From Candidatus Bipolaricaulota bacterium (lineage in GTDB: Bacteria > Bipolaricaulota > Bipolaricaulia > UBA7950 > UBA9294): a stretch of DNA of 6,501 nt. The position numbers and the translations under genes are program-made. The stretch lies in NCBI GenBank assembly GCA_021163015.1, contig JAGGXO010000074.1, positions 1-6,501 of the forward strand, written 5' to 3'. The notes beneath the pieces were generated by a model. It did not search any database and was not told the origin of the DNA. It worked only from the letters and a program-made list of their open reading frames with translations. Positions 1 to 5,940 of the stretch are shown here, one piece after another. The first letter of the stretch is position 1, and each line of letters begins with the position of its first letter.

Positions 1-809
1 TCCTCTCGGAAACATCCACCCTTAGCAAGGCTGATATTGCCAAGCCGGAGAAGGCGCTTGCTGTTGTGACACAGAAAACCGAAGAGATGCTACGTAATGC
101 GGGAAAAGACCTCAATCAGATCATCGGGATGGGCTTGGGAGTTCCCGCATTCCTCAAAGGAAACGAGATCACTATTTCTGGCCAAAACCTTCCACAATGG
201 AAACATGTACCCGTGCAATCGCTGCTCGAAGAGCAATTACATATCCCCATCGTTATGGACAGGGATGTCAACTTCATGGCTCTAGCGGAAAATCACTTCA
301 TGGGCTACCAAGACAGGGTGATGAGCTACATCGCCCTGAGAAAAGGTGTAGGAAATGACGTCCGCATGGGAGGGAGTACTCTTCTTGATGGGAAGGTCTT
401 CCATGGGGGATGCGGAAATGCCTCTTCGTTACAACATGCCTATGTGGAAGTCGATGACATAGCGCAACGAAGCCAAGAAGCAGCTTCGTCAGCTCAAGCA
501 GCTGAAGAACTGGCCTCTTTTATAGCTTCTTCGCTTATCGAACCAATAAAGCAGATGGTGACGTTCTTTGACCCAAATCGACTCGTCATCAACGCGAAAG
601 TGCTTGATTCTGCGGAGATGGCGTTCATCAACCAGATAGCTACTCGACTCAGCACCGAGCTTGGTAGCGAGTTCGACTGGGGAATCGAAGTATGCCAGGC
701 GCAGGATCAATCCTTCAGTTGCGCGAAGGGAGGTGCATTGCTCGTGTTGCAAAGACTGTTCAGTCGATCAGACGAGTTGGTGAATAGACTGGTTGCTTCT
801 CCATTCTAG
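1..809 (+). CDS. ROK-family protein, degenerate, 5' end outside window
   Basis: The reading frame is open from base 3 to the TAG at 807-809, so the gene begins upstream; the GTG at 66 is internal and has no ribosome binding site. About 268 residues are visible. ROK proteins are sugar kinases or sugar-sensing repressors (NagC, XylR, Mlc) built on the same actin-like ATPase fold. Family marks seen are IGMGLGVPAF (the G-GVP loop), the segment MDRDVNFMALAEN matching the ROK consensus DNDVNAAALAE with the catalytic Asp (bases 264-266) kept, a glycine loop KGVGND, and GCGNASSLQHA, where the usual GEIGH has become SSLQH. The C terminus (AKGGALLVLQRLF) is typical. The CxCGxxGC zinc motif that normally follows the GH element is absent, with no cysteine there. 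This argues against an ordinary glucokinase and for a regulator or sensor, possibly with an N-terminal helix-turn-helix outside the window. Family is fairly sure; kinase versus repressor is unresolved. Confidence 0.75.
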   Translation, partial: LSETSTLSKADIAKPEKALAVVTQKTEEMLRNAGKDLNQIIGMGLGVPAFLKGNEITISGQNLPQWKHVPVQSLLEEQLHIPIVMDRDVNFMALAENHFMGYQDRVMSYIALRKGVGNDVRMGGSTLLDGKVFHGGCGNASSLQHAYVEVDDIAQRSQEAASSAQAAEELASFIASSLIEPIKQMVTFFDPNRLVINAKVLDSAEMAFINQIATRLSTELGSEFDWGIEVCQAQDQSFSCAKGGALLVLQRLFSRSDELVNRLVASPF

Positions 810-851
810 TTCGTGAGGAGACCGAAGTGGTGGTGTGAAAAGGAGATTAGC

Positions 852-935
852 ATGGAATCAGATGAGGGTGACCGGTTGACCAATGAGCGGTGTGGCGTTA
901 CAATGCGAAAGTATAATGATGTAATACGGAAGTGA
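852..935 (+). CDS. possible 27-codon leader ORF before the DeoR-type regulator
   Basis: An ATG at 852 sits 6 bases after AAAAGGAG (838-845), a better ribosome binding site than that of the regulator downstream. The frame runs 27 codons (starts MESDEGDR, ends DVIRK) to a TGA at 933-935, one base before the regulator's ATG at 937, the spacing expected for translational coupling. The peptide is highly charged, has no membrane segment, and is not recognised. It overlaps the predicted promoter at 876-904, so it could be translated only on transcripts coming from upstream, such as read-through from the ROK gene. An open frame this short is expected by chance; the case rests on the ribosome binding site and the coupling geometry. 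Confidence 0.3.
   Translation: MESDEGDRLTNERCGVTMRKYNDVIRK
876..904 (+). promoter_or_regulatory. sigma-70-type promoter for the DeoR-led operon
   Basis: TTGACC at 876-881 and TACAAT at 899-904 are separated by exactly 17 bases, one mismatch each from TTGACA and TATAAT. Transcription would start near 911, leaving a leader of about 26 bases before the ATG at 937. A perfect TATAAT also lies at 912-917 but has no credible -35 box at 16-18 bases. The location, in the only long gap of the window, fits a promoter for the regulator and the genes behind it. Confidence 0.6.
911..927 (+). promoter_or_regulatory. candidate operator: inverted repeat at the predicted transcription start
   Basis: GTATAATGATGTAATAC is an imperfect inverted repeat: the half sites GTATAA and TAATAC match at 5 of 6 positions when one is reversed, with a 5-base centre. 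It lies at the predicted +1 of the promoter and ends 9 bases before the regulator's ATG, a position where a bound repressor would block transcription. Autoregulation by the DeoR-type protein encoded next is the natural guess, but the half sites are short and AT-rich, so chance is possible. Confidence 0.3.
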
Positions 936-936
936 A

Positions 937-1692
937 ATGCTAGTAGACGAAAGAAGACACCGGATAGCACAGTTGGTTGTGGCTCGCAAGGTGGCAACAG
1001 TCGCCGGGCTGAGCGAGGAATTCGGTGTCTCCCCTGTTACGATACGCTCGGATCTAGAAGCACTCGAAAAGCAGGATCTCCTGAAACGAAACCACGGGGG
1101 AGCAGTCGCTCCCCAGGTTTTGCGTTTTGCGCCAGCATTCCAAGAGAGGACAAGCGTTCATCTCCTCGAGAAGCAAGCCATCGCACAGAGAGCGTCAGAG
1201 CTCATAGAAGATGGAGACCGAGTGATCATTGATTCCGGTAGCACGGCCTTGCTCCTCGCTCGCAAACTGAGAGATCGCAGGCTTACGGTCCTTGTTAACT
1301 CGGTTTACGCACTGAACGAACTCGTAGGTGCCCCACACATTGAGCTGATTACGGTCGGCGGAAGTCTTTACGAACAGGGAATGAGCTTCGTGGGGACTTT
1401 GGCAGAGGCATGCCTCGAGAAGACTCACGCAGACAAGGTTTTCCTCGGTGTCAATGGTGTGAGCAGGAAAGGAATATCAGTGAATAATATCCAAGAAGCG
1501 GGCATAAAGGGTAAAATGATTAGTGCTGCTGACCAAGTGATCGTACTGGCTGACTCGTCCAAGATTGGCATAGATAGCTTTGCCTACCTGGCATTGCTGG
1601 AAGACGTACACACGCTGGTGACCAATTCGGACATCGATCCGCAAATGTTGGAAGAGATGAATGAGTCGGGTATGGAGGTTCTAGTTGTCTAG
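937..1692 (+). CDS. DeoR-family transcriptional repressor
   Basis: A full-length (251 aa) DeoR/GlpR-type regulator. Residues 5-57 form the N-terminal winged helix-turn-helix, with the family signature GVSPVTIRSDLEALE in the recognition region and the wing ending RNHGGAV. Residues 75-230 are the DeoRC effector domain, related to ribose-5-phosphate isomerase: DSGST at 99-103 (sugar-phosphate loop), VGGSLYE, ADKVFLGVNGV near 166-175, and LADSSKIG. Such proteins normally repress sugar operons and release DNA when they bind a phosphorylated sugar. The ATG at 937 is the first start after an in-frame TAA at 922-924; the ribosome binding site (GGAAG, 928-932) is weak, so coupling to an upstream ORF may help. 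The next gene overlaps its end by 8 bases, placing the repressor first in the operon it probably controls. The effector is unknown; a product of the kinase encoded two genes on is a reasonable guess. Confidence 0.93.
   Translation: MLVDERRHRIAQLVVARKVATVAGLSEEFGVSPVTIRSDLEALEKQDLLKRNHGGAVAPQVLRFAPAFQERTSVHLLEKQAIAQRASELIEDGDRVIIDSGSTALLLARKLRDRRLTVLVNSVYALNELVGAPHIELITVGGSLYEQGMSFVGTLAEACLEKTHADKVFLGVNGVSRKGISVNNIQEAGIKGKMISAADQVIVLADSSKIGIDSFAYLALLEDVHTLVTNSDIDPQMLEEMNESGMEVLVV
1674..1687 (+). promoter_or_regulatory. ribosome binding site that fixes a TTG start
   Basis: GGAGGT at 1674-1679, inside the end of the regulator gene, is followed after 5 bases by TTG at 1685. The competing in-frame ATG at 1706 (and GTG at 1703) has no Shine-Dalgarno sequence in front of it. 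The TTG start is therefore preferred; it adds seven residues (MSRQTVV) before the ATG and produces an 8-base overlap with the regulator gene. Confidence 0.65.
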
Positions 1693-2917
1693 GCAAACAG
1701 TCGTGATGATTACGCCGCATGGCGATCCACTGGGCCGCATCGGAGAACCGGACGTAGGTGGACAGTGCGTATATATCCGCGAGTTATCCATCGCGCTCGC
1801 AGCACAAGGGACCCAGGTTCTCGCGTTCACACGGGATCGCTCCGACGGGAAACCCAAGAGAGAGCAAATGGCTCCTGGCGCTGATGTAATCCGCATCCAG
1901 TGTGGGCCAAGAGGGTTTCTGCCCAAAGAGGAGATCTTACCGCATCTTGGAGAGTTCGCTGCTGCTCTCAGCACTTACCTGAGTGGTAACGAGATCATCA
2001 GCTCGCACTTCTGGGATGGCGGATACGTGGCTGGCCGTCTGAAAAAGCCGGAAAAGTGGGTCCATACTTCCCACTCCTTGGGCAAGAGGAAACTAGCCTC
2101 TCTCCCTGATGCCGATCCAGCGCAATACAAGGACCGCATCGCGATCGAGACCGACATTCTGCAGCGCTGCAACGCGATTATCGCTTCCACAGGACTTGAA
2201 GAGCAGGATCTTGTTGATCTCTATGGGACAAACGAAGCCAAGATTGCTGTCATTCCGCCCGGAGTAGATGCCAACTATTTCCATCCACCAAGCGACAAGG
2301 AATCTCTCAAGAAGGAACTGGGACTCTCGGTAGATCCGGTTGTATTCACGCTTGGACGGCTTGATCCCCGCAAGGGGTTCGACCTCTACTTGCGCGCAGC
2401 AGTGCAAGCAAGACATCAATTGAACCATGGAAGTCCCGTCCAATTCGTGCTAAGTGCAGGAACAAGCAATGAGAATGGTCATGAAGCCAAGGAACGTGAA
2501 CGATTGCAGCAGCTGTCGAAGTCGTTACAACTGGGTGATAGCTTCATCTGGCGTCCAGTACTTCCGAAGAGTGATATTCCACGTTACTACGGGGCGTCCG
2601 ATCTGTTCGTGATGCCTTCCCGTTATGAACTGTTCGGTATTGTCATGCTTGAGGCGATGGCATGCGGAGTCCCTGTAATCGCGACGAAGTTCGGGGGGCC
2701 GCCAGAGGTGATTGTTGATGGGCAAAACGGACGCCTTGTAGACCCAACCGACATTCCCTCTTTCGCTGCTGCCATGGCGGAGTTGCTCGAGGATCCAGGC
2801 AGGCGAATGCGTATGGGAGAGATTGCGCGAGAGACCATCGAGAGCAAGTACTCGTGGGAAACGCTGGCAAGAAGGCATCTGCTTCTCTACGCCAACATCG
2901 GTAACAGAAAAAGGTAG
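1685..2917 (+). CDS. GT4 glycosyltransferase, sucrose-phosphate-synthase/mannosylfructose-phosphate-synthase type
   Basis: A 410-residue GT-B fold retaining glycosyltransferase. The N-terminal acceptor domain has EPDVGGQCVYIREL (residues 21-34), the glycine loop of sucrose-phosphate synthases (usually D-GGQ), then CGPRGFLPKEEILPHL, SHFWDGGYVAGRL and HTSHSLGKRK (127-136), all close to that group. The C-terminal nucleotide-sugar domain has GRLDPRKG with R225 and K230 for the phosphates, and the GT4 E-x7-E motif at E315 and E323 in SRYELFGIVMLEAM. Family members transfer glucose or mannose from a nucleotide sugar to fructose 6-phosphate or a related acceptor. No fused HAD phosphatase domain is present. 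The kinase gene follows after 6 bases and an alpha-glucoside-type importer is downstream, so this enzyme is more likely to act on a small soluble glycoside than on cell-wall polymers. Donor, acceptor and direction cannot be read from the sequence. TreT-like trehalose synthases also occur beside sugar importers, but the N-terminal motifs here are of sucrose-phosphate-synthase type. Confidence 0.85.
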   Translation: MSRQTVVMITPHGDPLGRIGEPDVGGQCVYIRELSIALAAQGTQVLAFTRDRSDGKPKREQMAPGADVIRIQCGPRGFLPKEEILPHLGEFAAALSTYLSGNEIISSHFWDGGYVAGRLKKPEKWVHTSHSLGKRKLASLPDADPAQYKDRIAIETDILQRCNAIIASTGLEEQDLVDLYGTNEAKIAVIPPGVDANYFHPPSDKESLKKELGLSVDPVVFTLGRLDPRKGFDLYLRAAVQARHQLNHGSPVQFVLSAGTSNENGHEAKERERLQQLSKSLQLGDSFIWRPVLPKSDIPRYYGASDLFVMPSRYELFGIVMLEAMACGVPVIATKFGGPPEVIVDGQNGRLVDPTDIPSFAAAMAELLEDPGRRMRMGEIARETIESKYSWETLARRHLLLYANIGNRKR

Positions 2918-2923
2918 GGGAAA

Positions 2924-3658
2924 ATGAGAGGAGACAGAATACTCGTCCAAGAGAAGCATCGTAGAGCTGCAGCGGCGATATCCCAGATCCTCTTGCCCAG
3001 ATTGAGAAGCGCCAAAGGAAGATTCGCCATTAGCATCGGTGGTGAGTCCGGGAGCGGGAAGTCCGAACTAGCGCTCGCCACCGCAGAAGCCTTAAAGAAG
3101 CAGGGAATAGGCGCCCTCATTCTGCAACAGGATGATTACTTCGTCTATCCCCCGCACACAAACGACGCTCGGCGTCGGGAAGACATCAACCGCGTAGGAT
3201 TAGGCGAGGTGAACCTTGCCCTGCTGGACGAGCATGTGGGGGCTATCGTCAATGGCGCCACTAAGATCGAGAAATCCCTTGTTGTATACCAGGACGACCT
3301 AATCACAAACGAGACTGTATCGCTCACTGGGGTGGATGTGGTAATCGCAGAGGGAACGTATACCACACTGCTCAAGAGTGTCCATGGGCGCATATTCATC
3401 GATCGTGCCTACCAACAGACAAGAGCTGCCAGGCTGAAGCGGAACCGCGAACCGGCAGATCCATTCCTAGAGCGAGTGTTGGAAATCGAACACGGCATTA
3501 TCTCAGGGCATAAGTGTCTTGCAAGTATCGTCGTAACTTCATCTTTTGCGGTAGTAACGCAAGCACGAAGAGGGGAAACTCGCAATTTCCCGATAAAGGA
3601 TGGACAACTCTCCAAGGAGGTGATTGCTGAGGTAAATCTAAGGAGAACGACGCTGTAG
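2924..3658 (+). CDS. P-loop kinase of the uridine kinase/phosphoribulokinase superfamily
   Basis: A 244-residue cytoplasmic kinase with a Walker A motif GESGSGKS at residues 40-47 (K46, S47), a uridine-kinase-like LQQDDYF with acidic pair D70-D71, a conserved REDINRVG stretch near 85-92, and VVIAEGTY (E143) in the place of the family's Walker-B-like strand. An arginine-rich lid-like segment (RAARLKRNREPADPF) follows the IFID strand near residue 160. The family transfers phosphate from ATP to nucleosides, ribulose 5-phosphate, pantothenate or glycerate. The setting, between a glycosyltransferase and a sugar importer, makes a sugar or polyol a more likely substrate than uridine, but this is inference. 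The ATG at 2924 follows AGGGG (2916-2920) and AAGG (2911-2914), 6 bases after the previous stop. Annotation pipelines would probably call it uridine kinase; that name should be treated as a family label. Confidence 0.8.
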   Translation: MRGDRILVQEKHRRAAAAISQILLPRLRSAKGRFAISIGGESGSGKSELALATAEALKKQGIGALILQQDDYFVYPPHTNDARRREDINRVGLGEVNLALLDEHVGAIVNGATKIEKSLVVYQDDLITNETVSLTGVDVVIAEGTYTTLLKSVHGRIFIDRAYQQTRAARLKRNREPADPFLERVLEIEHGIISGHKCLASIVVTSSFAVVTQARRGETRNFPIKDGQLSKEVIAEVNLRRTTL

Positions 3659-3710
3659 CATTATGTGAAGGCTAGAACAGGAAAGAAGGACCGAACAACA
3701 AGGAGGAAAA

Positions 3711-4979
3711 ATGAGAAAAATTGCTACGCTGTTCCTCATAGGACTGTTGGTAGTCGGCGTCGGTGTATTCGCCGCGGAAAAGAAAGTAGTCAATGTAATG
3801 CATGGCTGGCCTGGCGAGCAGGCACCCGTCTTTCAGATGATTGTGGATGCGTTTGAAGCGCAGAACCCAGACATCGATGTCCAGGTGGAGATTGTTGGTC
3901 GTGACCGACCGGCCATTCTGGCGACGCGGTTAGCGGGCGGTAATCCTCCCGATCTTACACCGCATCCGTGGATTGGTTTGATGAAGGAATGGGCCGATGC
4001 TGGTCAAATCGTCAACTTGAAGGGACTGGTCGATACCGCTGATATCAACCCGGCGCTCGTTCCGATCGGTGAATACGAGGATGGTCTGTACGGGCTGTTC
4101 ATCTTCCCGAACGTGAAGAGCTTGGTCTGGTACAATCCGAAGGTGTTTGCCGCCGAAGGGTACGAGATTCCGACTACCTGGTATGAACTCCTTGCCCTGA
4201 ACGAGCAGATCCTGGCCGATGGCGGCATGCCGCTGTCGATCGGGCTCGAATCCGGAGCGGCCAGCGGTTGGCCGGGCACGGACTGGATTGAGGACATCAT
4301 GCTCCGTACCGCTGGAGCGGATGTCTACGATAAGTGGGTCGCCCACGAGATTGCGTGGACCGATCCGCGCGTGAAGAAGGCGTTCGAGATCTTCGGAAAC
4401 CTGTTTGACGATGGGTACGTTCTTGGCGGACCGATCGGCGCGCTAACCACCAACTTTGGTGATGCGCCCGATGCTCTATTCACGACACCGCCGACAGCCT
4501 ACATGCACAAACAGGCGACCTTTATTGCCGGTTTTATCAACGATCACTTCGACGGACTCGTTGCAGGGGAAGACTACAATGTCTTCGTGCTGCCGACGAT
4601 CACGCCTCAGGCGACACCGGATGGCTCGGTTCCGCTTCTCGTCTCTGGCGATGTGGTCACTGTCTTCAACAACCGCCCCGAGGTCATCAAGTTTGCCCAA
4701 TTCTTGACCTCTGAGACGGCAGCAAACATCTGGAGCAGCGAACTTGGTGAGCTCTCGGCATATGTCGGCGCGAGTGCCGACGACTTTGCTAACCCGATCA
4801 CCCGAAAGGCACAGGGGATGCTGTTGAACGCTTCCGTTTCGCGCTTTGATGGCTCCGACTTAATGCCTGGTGCTATTGGTGCGGGTGCGTTCTGGAGCGG
4901 CGTGCTTGACTATATCAGCGGAGTTAGTTTGGATACCGTCCTTGAGACTATCGAGGCGGCGGCAAAAGACGCCTACTAG
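3711..4979 (+). CDS. sugar ABC transporter substrate-binding protein, AglE-like
   Basis: A 422-residue family-1 extracellular solute-binding protein. It begins with a classic Sec signal peptide: basic MRK, hydrophobic core at residues 4-20, probable cleavage after VFA (residue 21). There is no lipobox cysteine, so the mature protein should be free in a periplasm. The mature part has the usual binding-protein elements: a domain starting VVNVMHGWPGEQAP, VDAFEAQNPDIDV, LAGGNPPDL, and YGLFIFPNVKSLVWYNPKVF. GTDWIEDIMLRTAG followed by DVYDKW (residues 189-209) and the AYMHKQATF region recall AglE, the binding protein of rhizobial uptake of sucrose, trehalose, maltose and other alpha-glucosides. The start is well fixed by AGGAGG at 3701-3706. 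The gap from the kinase gene is 52 bases with no clear promoter. Transporter role is secure; ligand is inferred from resemblance. Confidence 0.9.
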   Translation: MRKIATLFLIGLLVVGVGVFAAEKKVVNVMHGWPGEQAPVFQMIVDAFEAQNPDIDVQVEIVGRDRPAILATRLAGGNPPDLTPHPWIGLMKEWADAGQIVNLKGLVDTADINPALVPIGEYEDGLYGLFIFPNVKSLVWYNPKVFAAEGYEIPTTWYELLALNEQILADGGMPLSIGLESGAASGWPGTDWIEDIMLRTAGADVYDKWVAHEIAWTDPRVKKAFEIFGNLFDDGYVLGGPIGALTTNFGDAPDALFTTPPTAYMHKQATFIAGFINDHFDGLVAGEDYNVFVLPTITPQATPDGSVPLLVSGDVVTVFNNRPEVIKFAQFLTSETAANIWSSELGELSAYVGASADDFANPITRKAQGMLLNASVSRFDGSDLMPGAIGAGAFWSGVLDYISGVSLDTVLETIEAAAKDAY

Positions 4980-4990
4980 ACAGGCAAATC

Positions 4991-5026
4991 AAGGAGTCGG
5001 GGCAATATAGCCTCGGCTCCTTTCTT
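4991..5026 (+). terminator. terminator-like intercistronic hairpin between binding protein and permease
   Basis: AAGGAGTCGGGGC (4991-5003) pairs with GCCTCGGCTCCTT (5010-5022) in a 13-bp stem with two G-U wobbles and a 6-base AATATA loop. The T-rich stretch TTTCTT (5021-5026) follows, overlapping the base of the stem. It starts 11 bases after the binding-protein stop and ends before the permease ribosome binding site (AGGAGG, 5034-5039). The U tract is short and broken, so partial termination or protection of the upstream mRNA end is more likely than a full stop, giving more binding protein than permease, as is common in binding-protein importer operons. Confidence 0.65.
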
Positions 5027-5046
5027 GTCCGCCAGGAGGTAGCATC

Positions 5047-5940
5047 ATGCTGCATACAGGGCGATGGAGACCGTGGTTGTTCGTCGGTCCGGCCATCATT
5101 CTTATTGTGTTTTTTCTCGTCTATCCAACAATCATGACGATCGCCCGCTCATTCTTCGGGCGTGGGGCAAGTCTATTTGGACCCAACACTGAATTCGTCG
5201 GATTTGCTAACTGGCGCTACGTCTTCACCAATAACACCATGCTCACCTCGCTGCGGAATAACACGCTGTGGGCGGTTCTGTTCACAACTTGCACCGTCGG
5301 GTTTGGTCTACTCCTCGCCGTCATGCTGGATCGGATTCGATACGAAAAGCTTGTCAAGTCGATCATCTTCGTCCCCGCAGCGATATCAATGGTCGGAGCA
5401 TCTGTCATCTGGAAATTCATATATGCATATCGCCCCGAAGGGATGCCACAAATCGGTGTACTCAATGCGATTGTGGTCGGACTCGGAGGACAACCAATTG
5501 GATGGTTGATCCAGCGTCCTTGGCTAAACAACATCTGCCTCATAGTCGTGGGAATCTGGATGTGGACCGGGTTCTGCATGGTCATCTTCTCGGCCGCGTA
5601 CAAGAACATCCCTAAGCAACTACTGGAAGCGGCACGCATCGACGGTGCCGACGAGTGGCATGTCTTCCGGGTGATTATCCTGCCCCTCCTGTCTCCGACA
5701 GCAGCGGTCGTGGCCACCACCATGGTGGTGACGGTCCTTAAGATCTTCGACATCATTTTCGTGATGACCAACGGCAACTACGGCACGGAGGTCATCGCAA
5801 ACCGGATGTACAAAGAGATGTTCAACTTCTCCAACTACGGTCGCGCCAGTGCGATCGCCGTTGTACTCCTGATTCTGATTGTCCCATTCATGATTGTGAA
5901 TATCCGCCGGTTCGCGGCGCAAGAAGGAGGAAGACGCTGA
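5047..5940 (+). CDS. sugar ABC transporter permease, AglF/MalF-type
   Basis: A 297-residue inner-membrane permease of the MalF/UgpA group. About six membrane segments can be seen near residues 11-30, 71-95, 106-128, 161-185, 212-240 and 268-288. The EAA loop, which contacts the ATPase, fits EAAx3Gx9IxLP exactly: E194-A-A, G200, I210, L212-P213. The stretch from TVLKIFDIIFVMTNGNYGT through VIANRMYKEMFNF to the closing NIRRF strongly recalls AglF of the alpha-glucoside importer. It lacks the large periplasmic insertion of E. coli MalF, as usual for this group. Start: ATG at 5047 with AGGAGG at 5034-5039. It would pair with the next gene's product to form the channel fed by the upstream binding protein. 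Confidence 0.92.
   Translation: MLHTGRWRPWLFVGPAIILIVFFLVYPTIMTIARSFFGRGASLFGPNTEFVGFANWRYVFTNNTMLTSLRNNTLWAVLFTTCTVGFGLLLAVMLDRIRYEKLVKSIIFVPAAISMVGASVIWKFIYAYRPEGMPQIGVLNAIVVGLGGQPIGWLIQRPWLNNICLIVVGIWMWTGFCMVIFSAAYKNIPKQLLEAARIDGADEWHVFRVIILPLLSPTAAVVATTMVVTVLKIFDIIFVMTNGNYGTEVIANRMYKEMFNFSNYGRASAIAVVLLILIVPFMIVNIRRFAAQEGGRR

Noticed and set aside
807..932. ROK frame stays open after its TAG, suggesting stop-codon read-through or a broken longer gene
   Set aside because: The ROK C terminus already ends in the normal place (AKGGALLVLQRLF plus a short tail), and about 41 stop-free codons are not rare by chance.
2525..2959. 144-codon open frame on the - strand across the glycosyltransferase end
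   Set aside because: It covers the conserved E-x7-E region of the glycosyltransferase on the other strand and runs across the gene junction; no domain or ribosome binding site supports it.
3611..3710. Separate promoter for the binding-protein gene
   Set aside because: No -35/-10 pair at 16-18 bases was found between the kinase end and the binding-protein start; the TTGCTG at 3624 has no -10 partner.
3665..3856. 63-codon + strand frame starting GTG just after the kinase gene
   Set aside because: It is out of frame with the binding protein but runs through its ribosome binding site and signal peptide, and has no ribosome binding site of its own.
3930..4346. 138-codon open frame on the - strand opposite the binding protein
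   Set aside because: It is a shadow of the AglE-like gene, with low-complexity, Arg/Pro-rich translation and no family resemblance.
5217..5777. 186-codon open frame on the - strand opposite permease 1
   Set aside because: It is antisense to a clear six-segment permease with an exact EAA motif, its translation shows no recognisable domain, and it looks like a by-product of the permease codon pattern.
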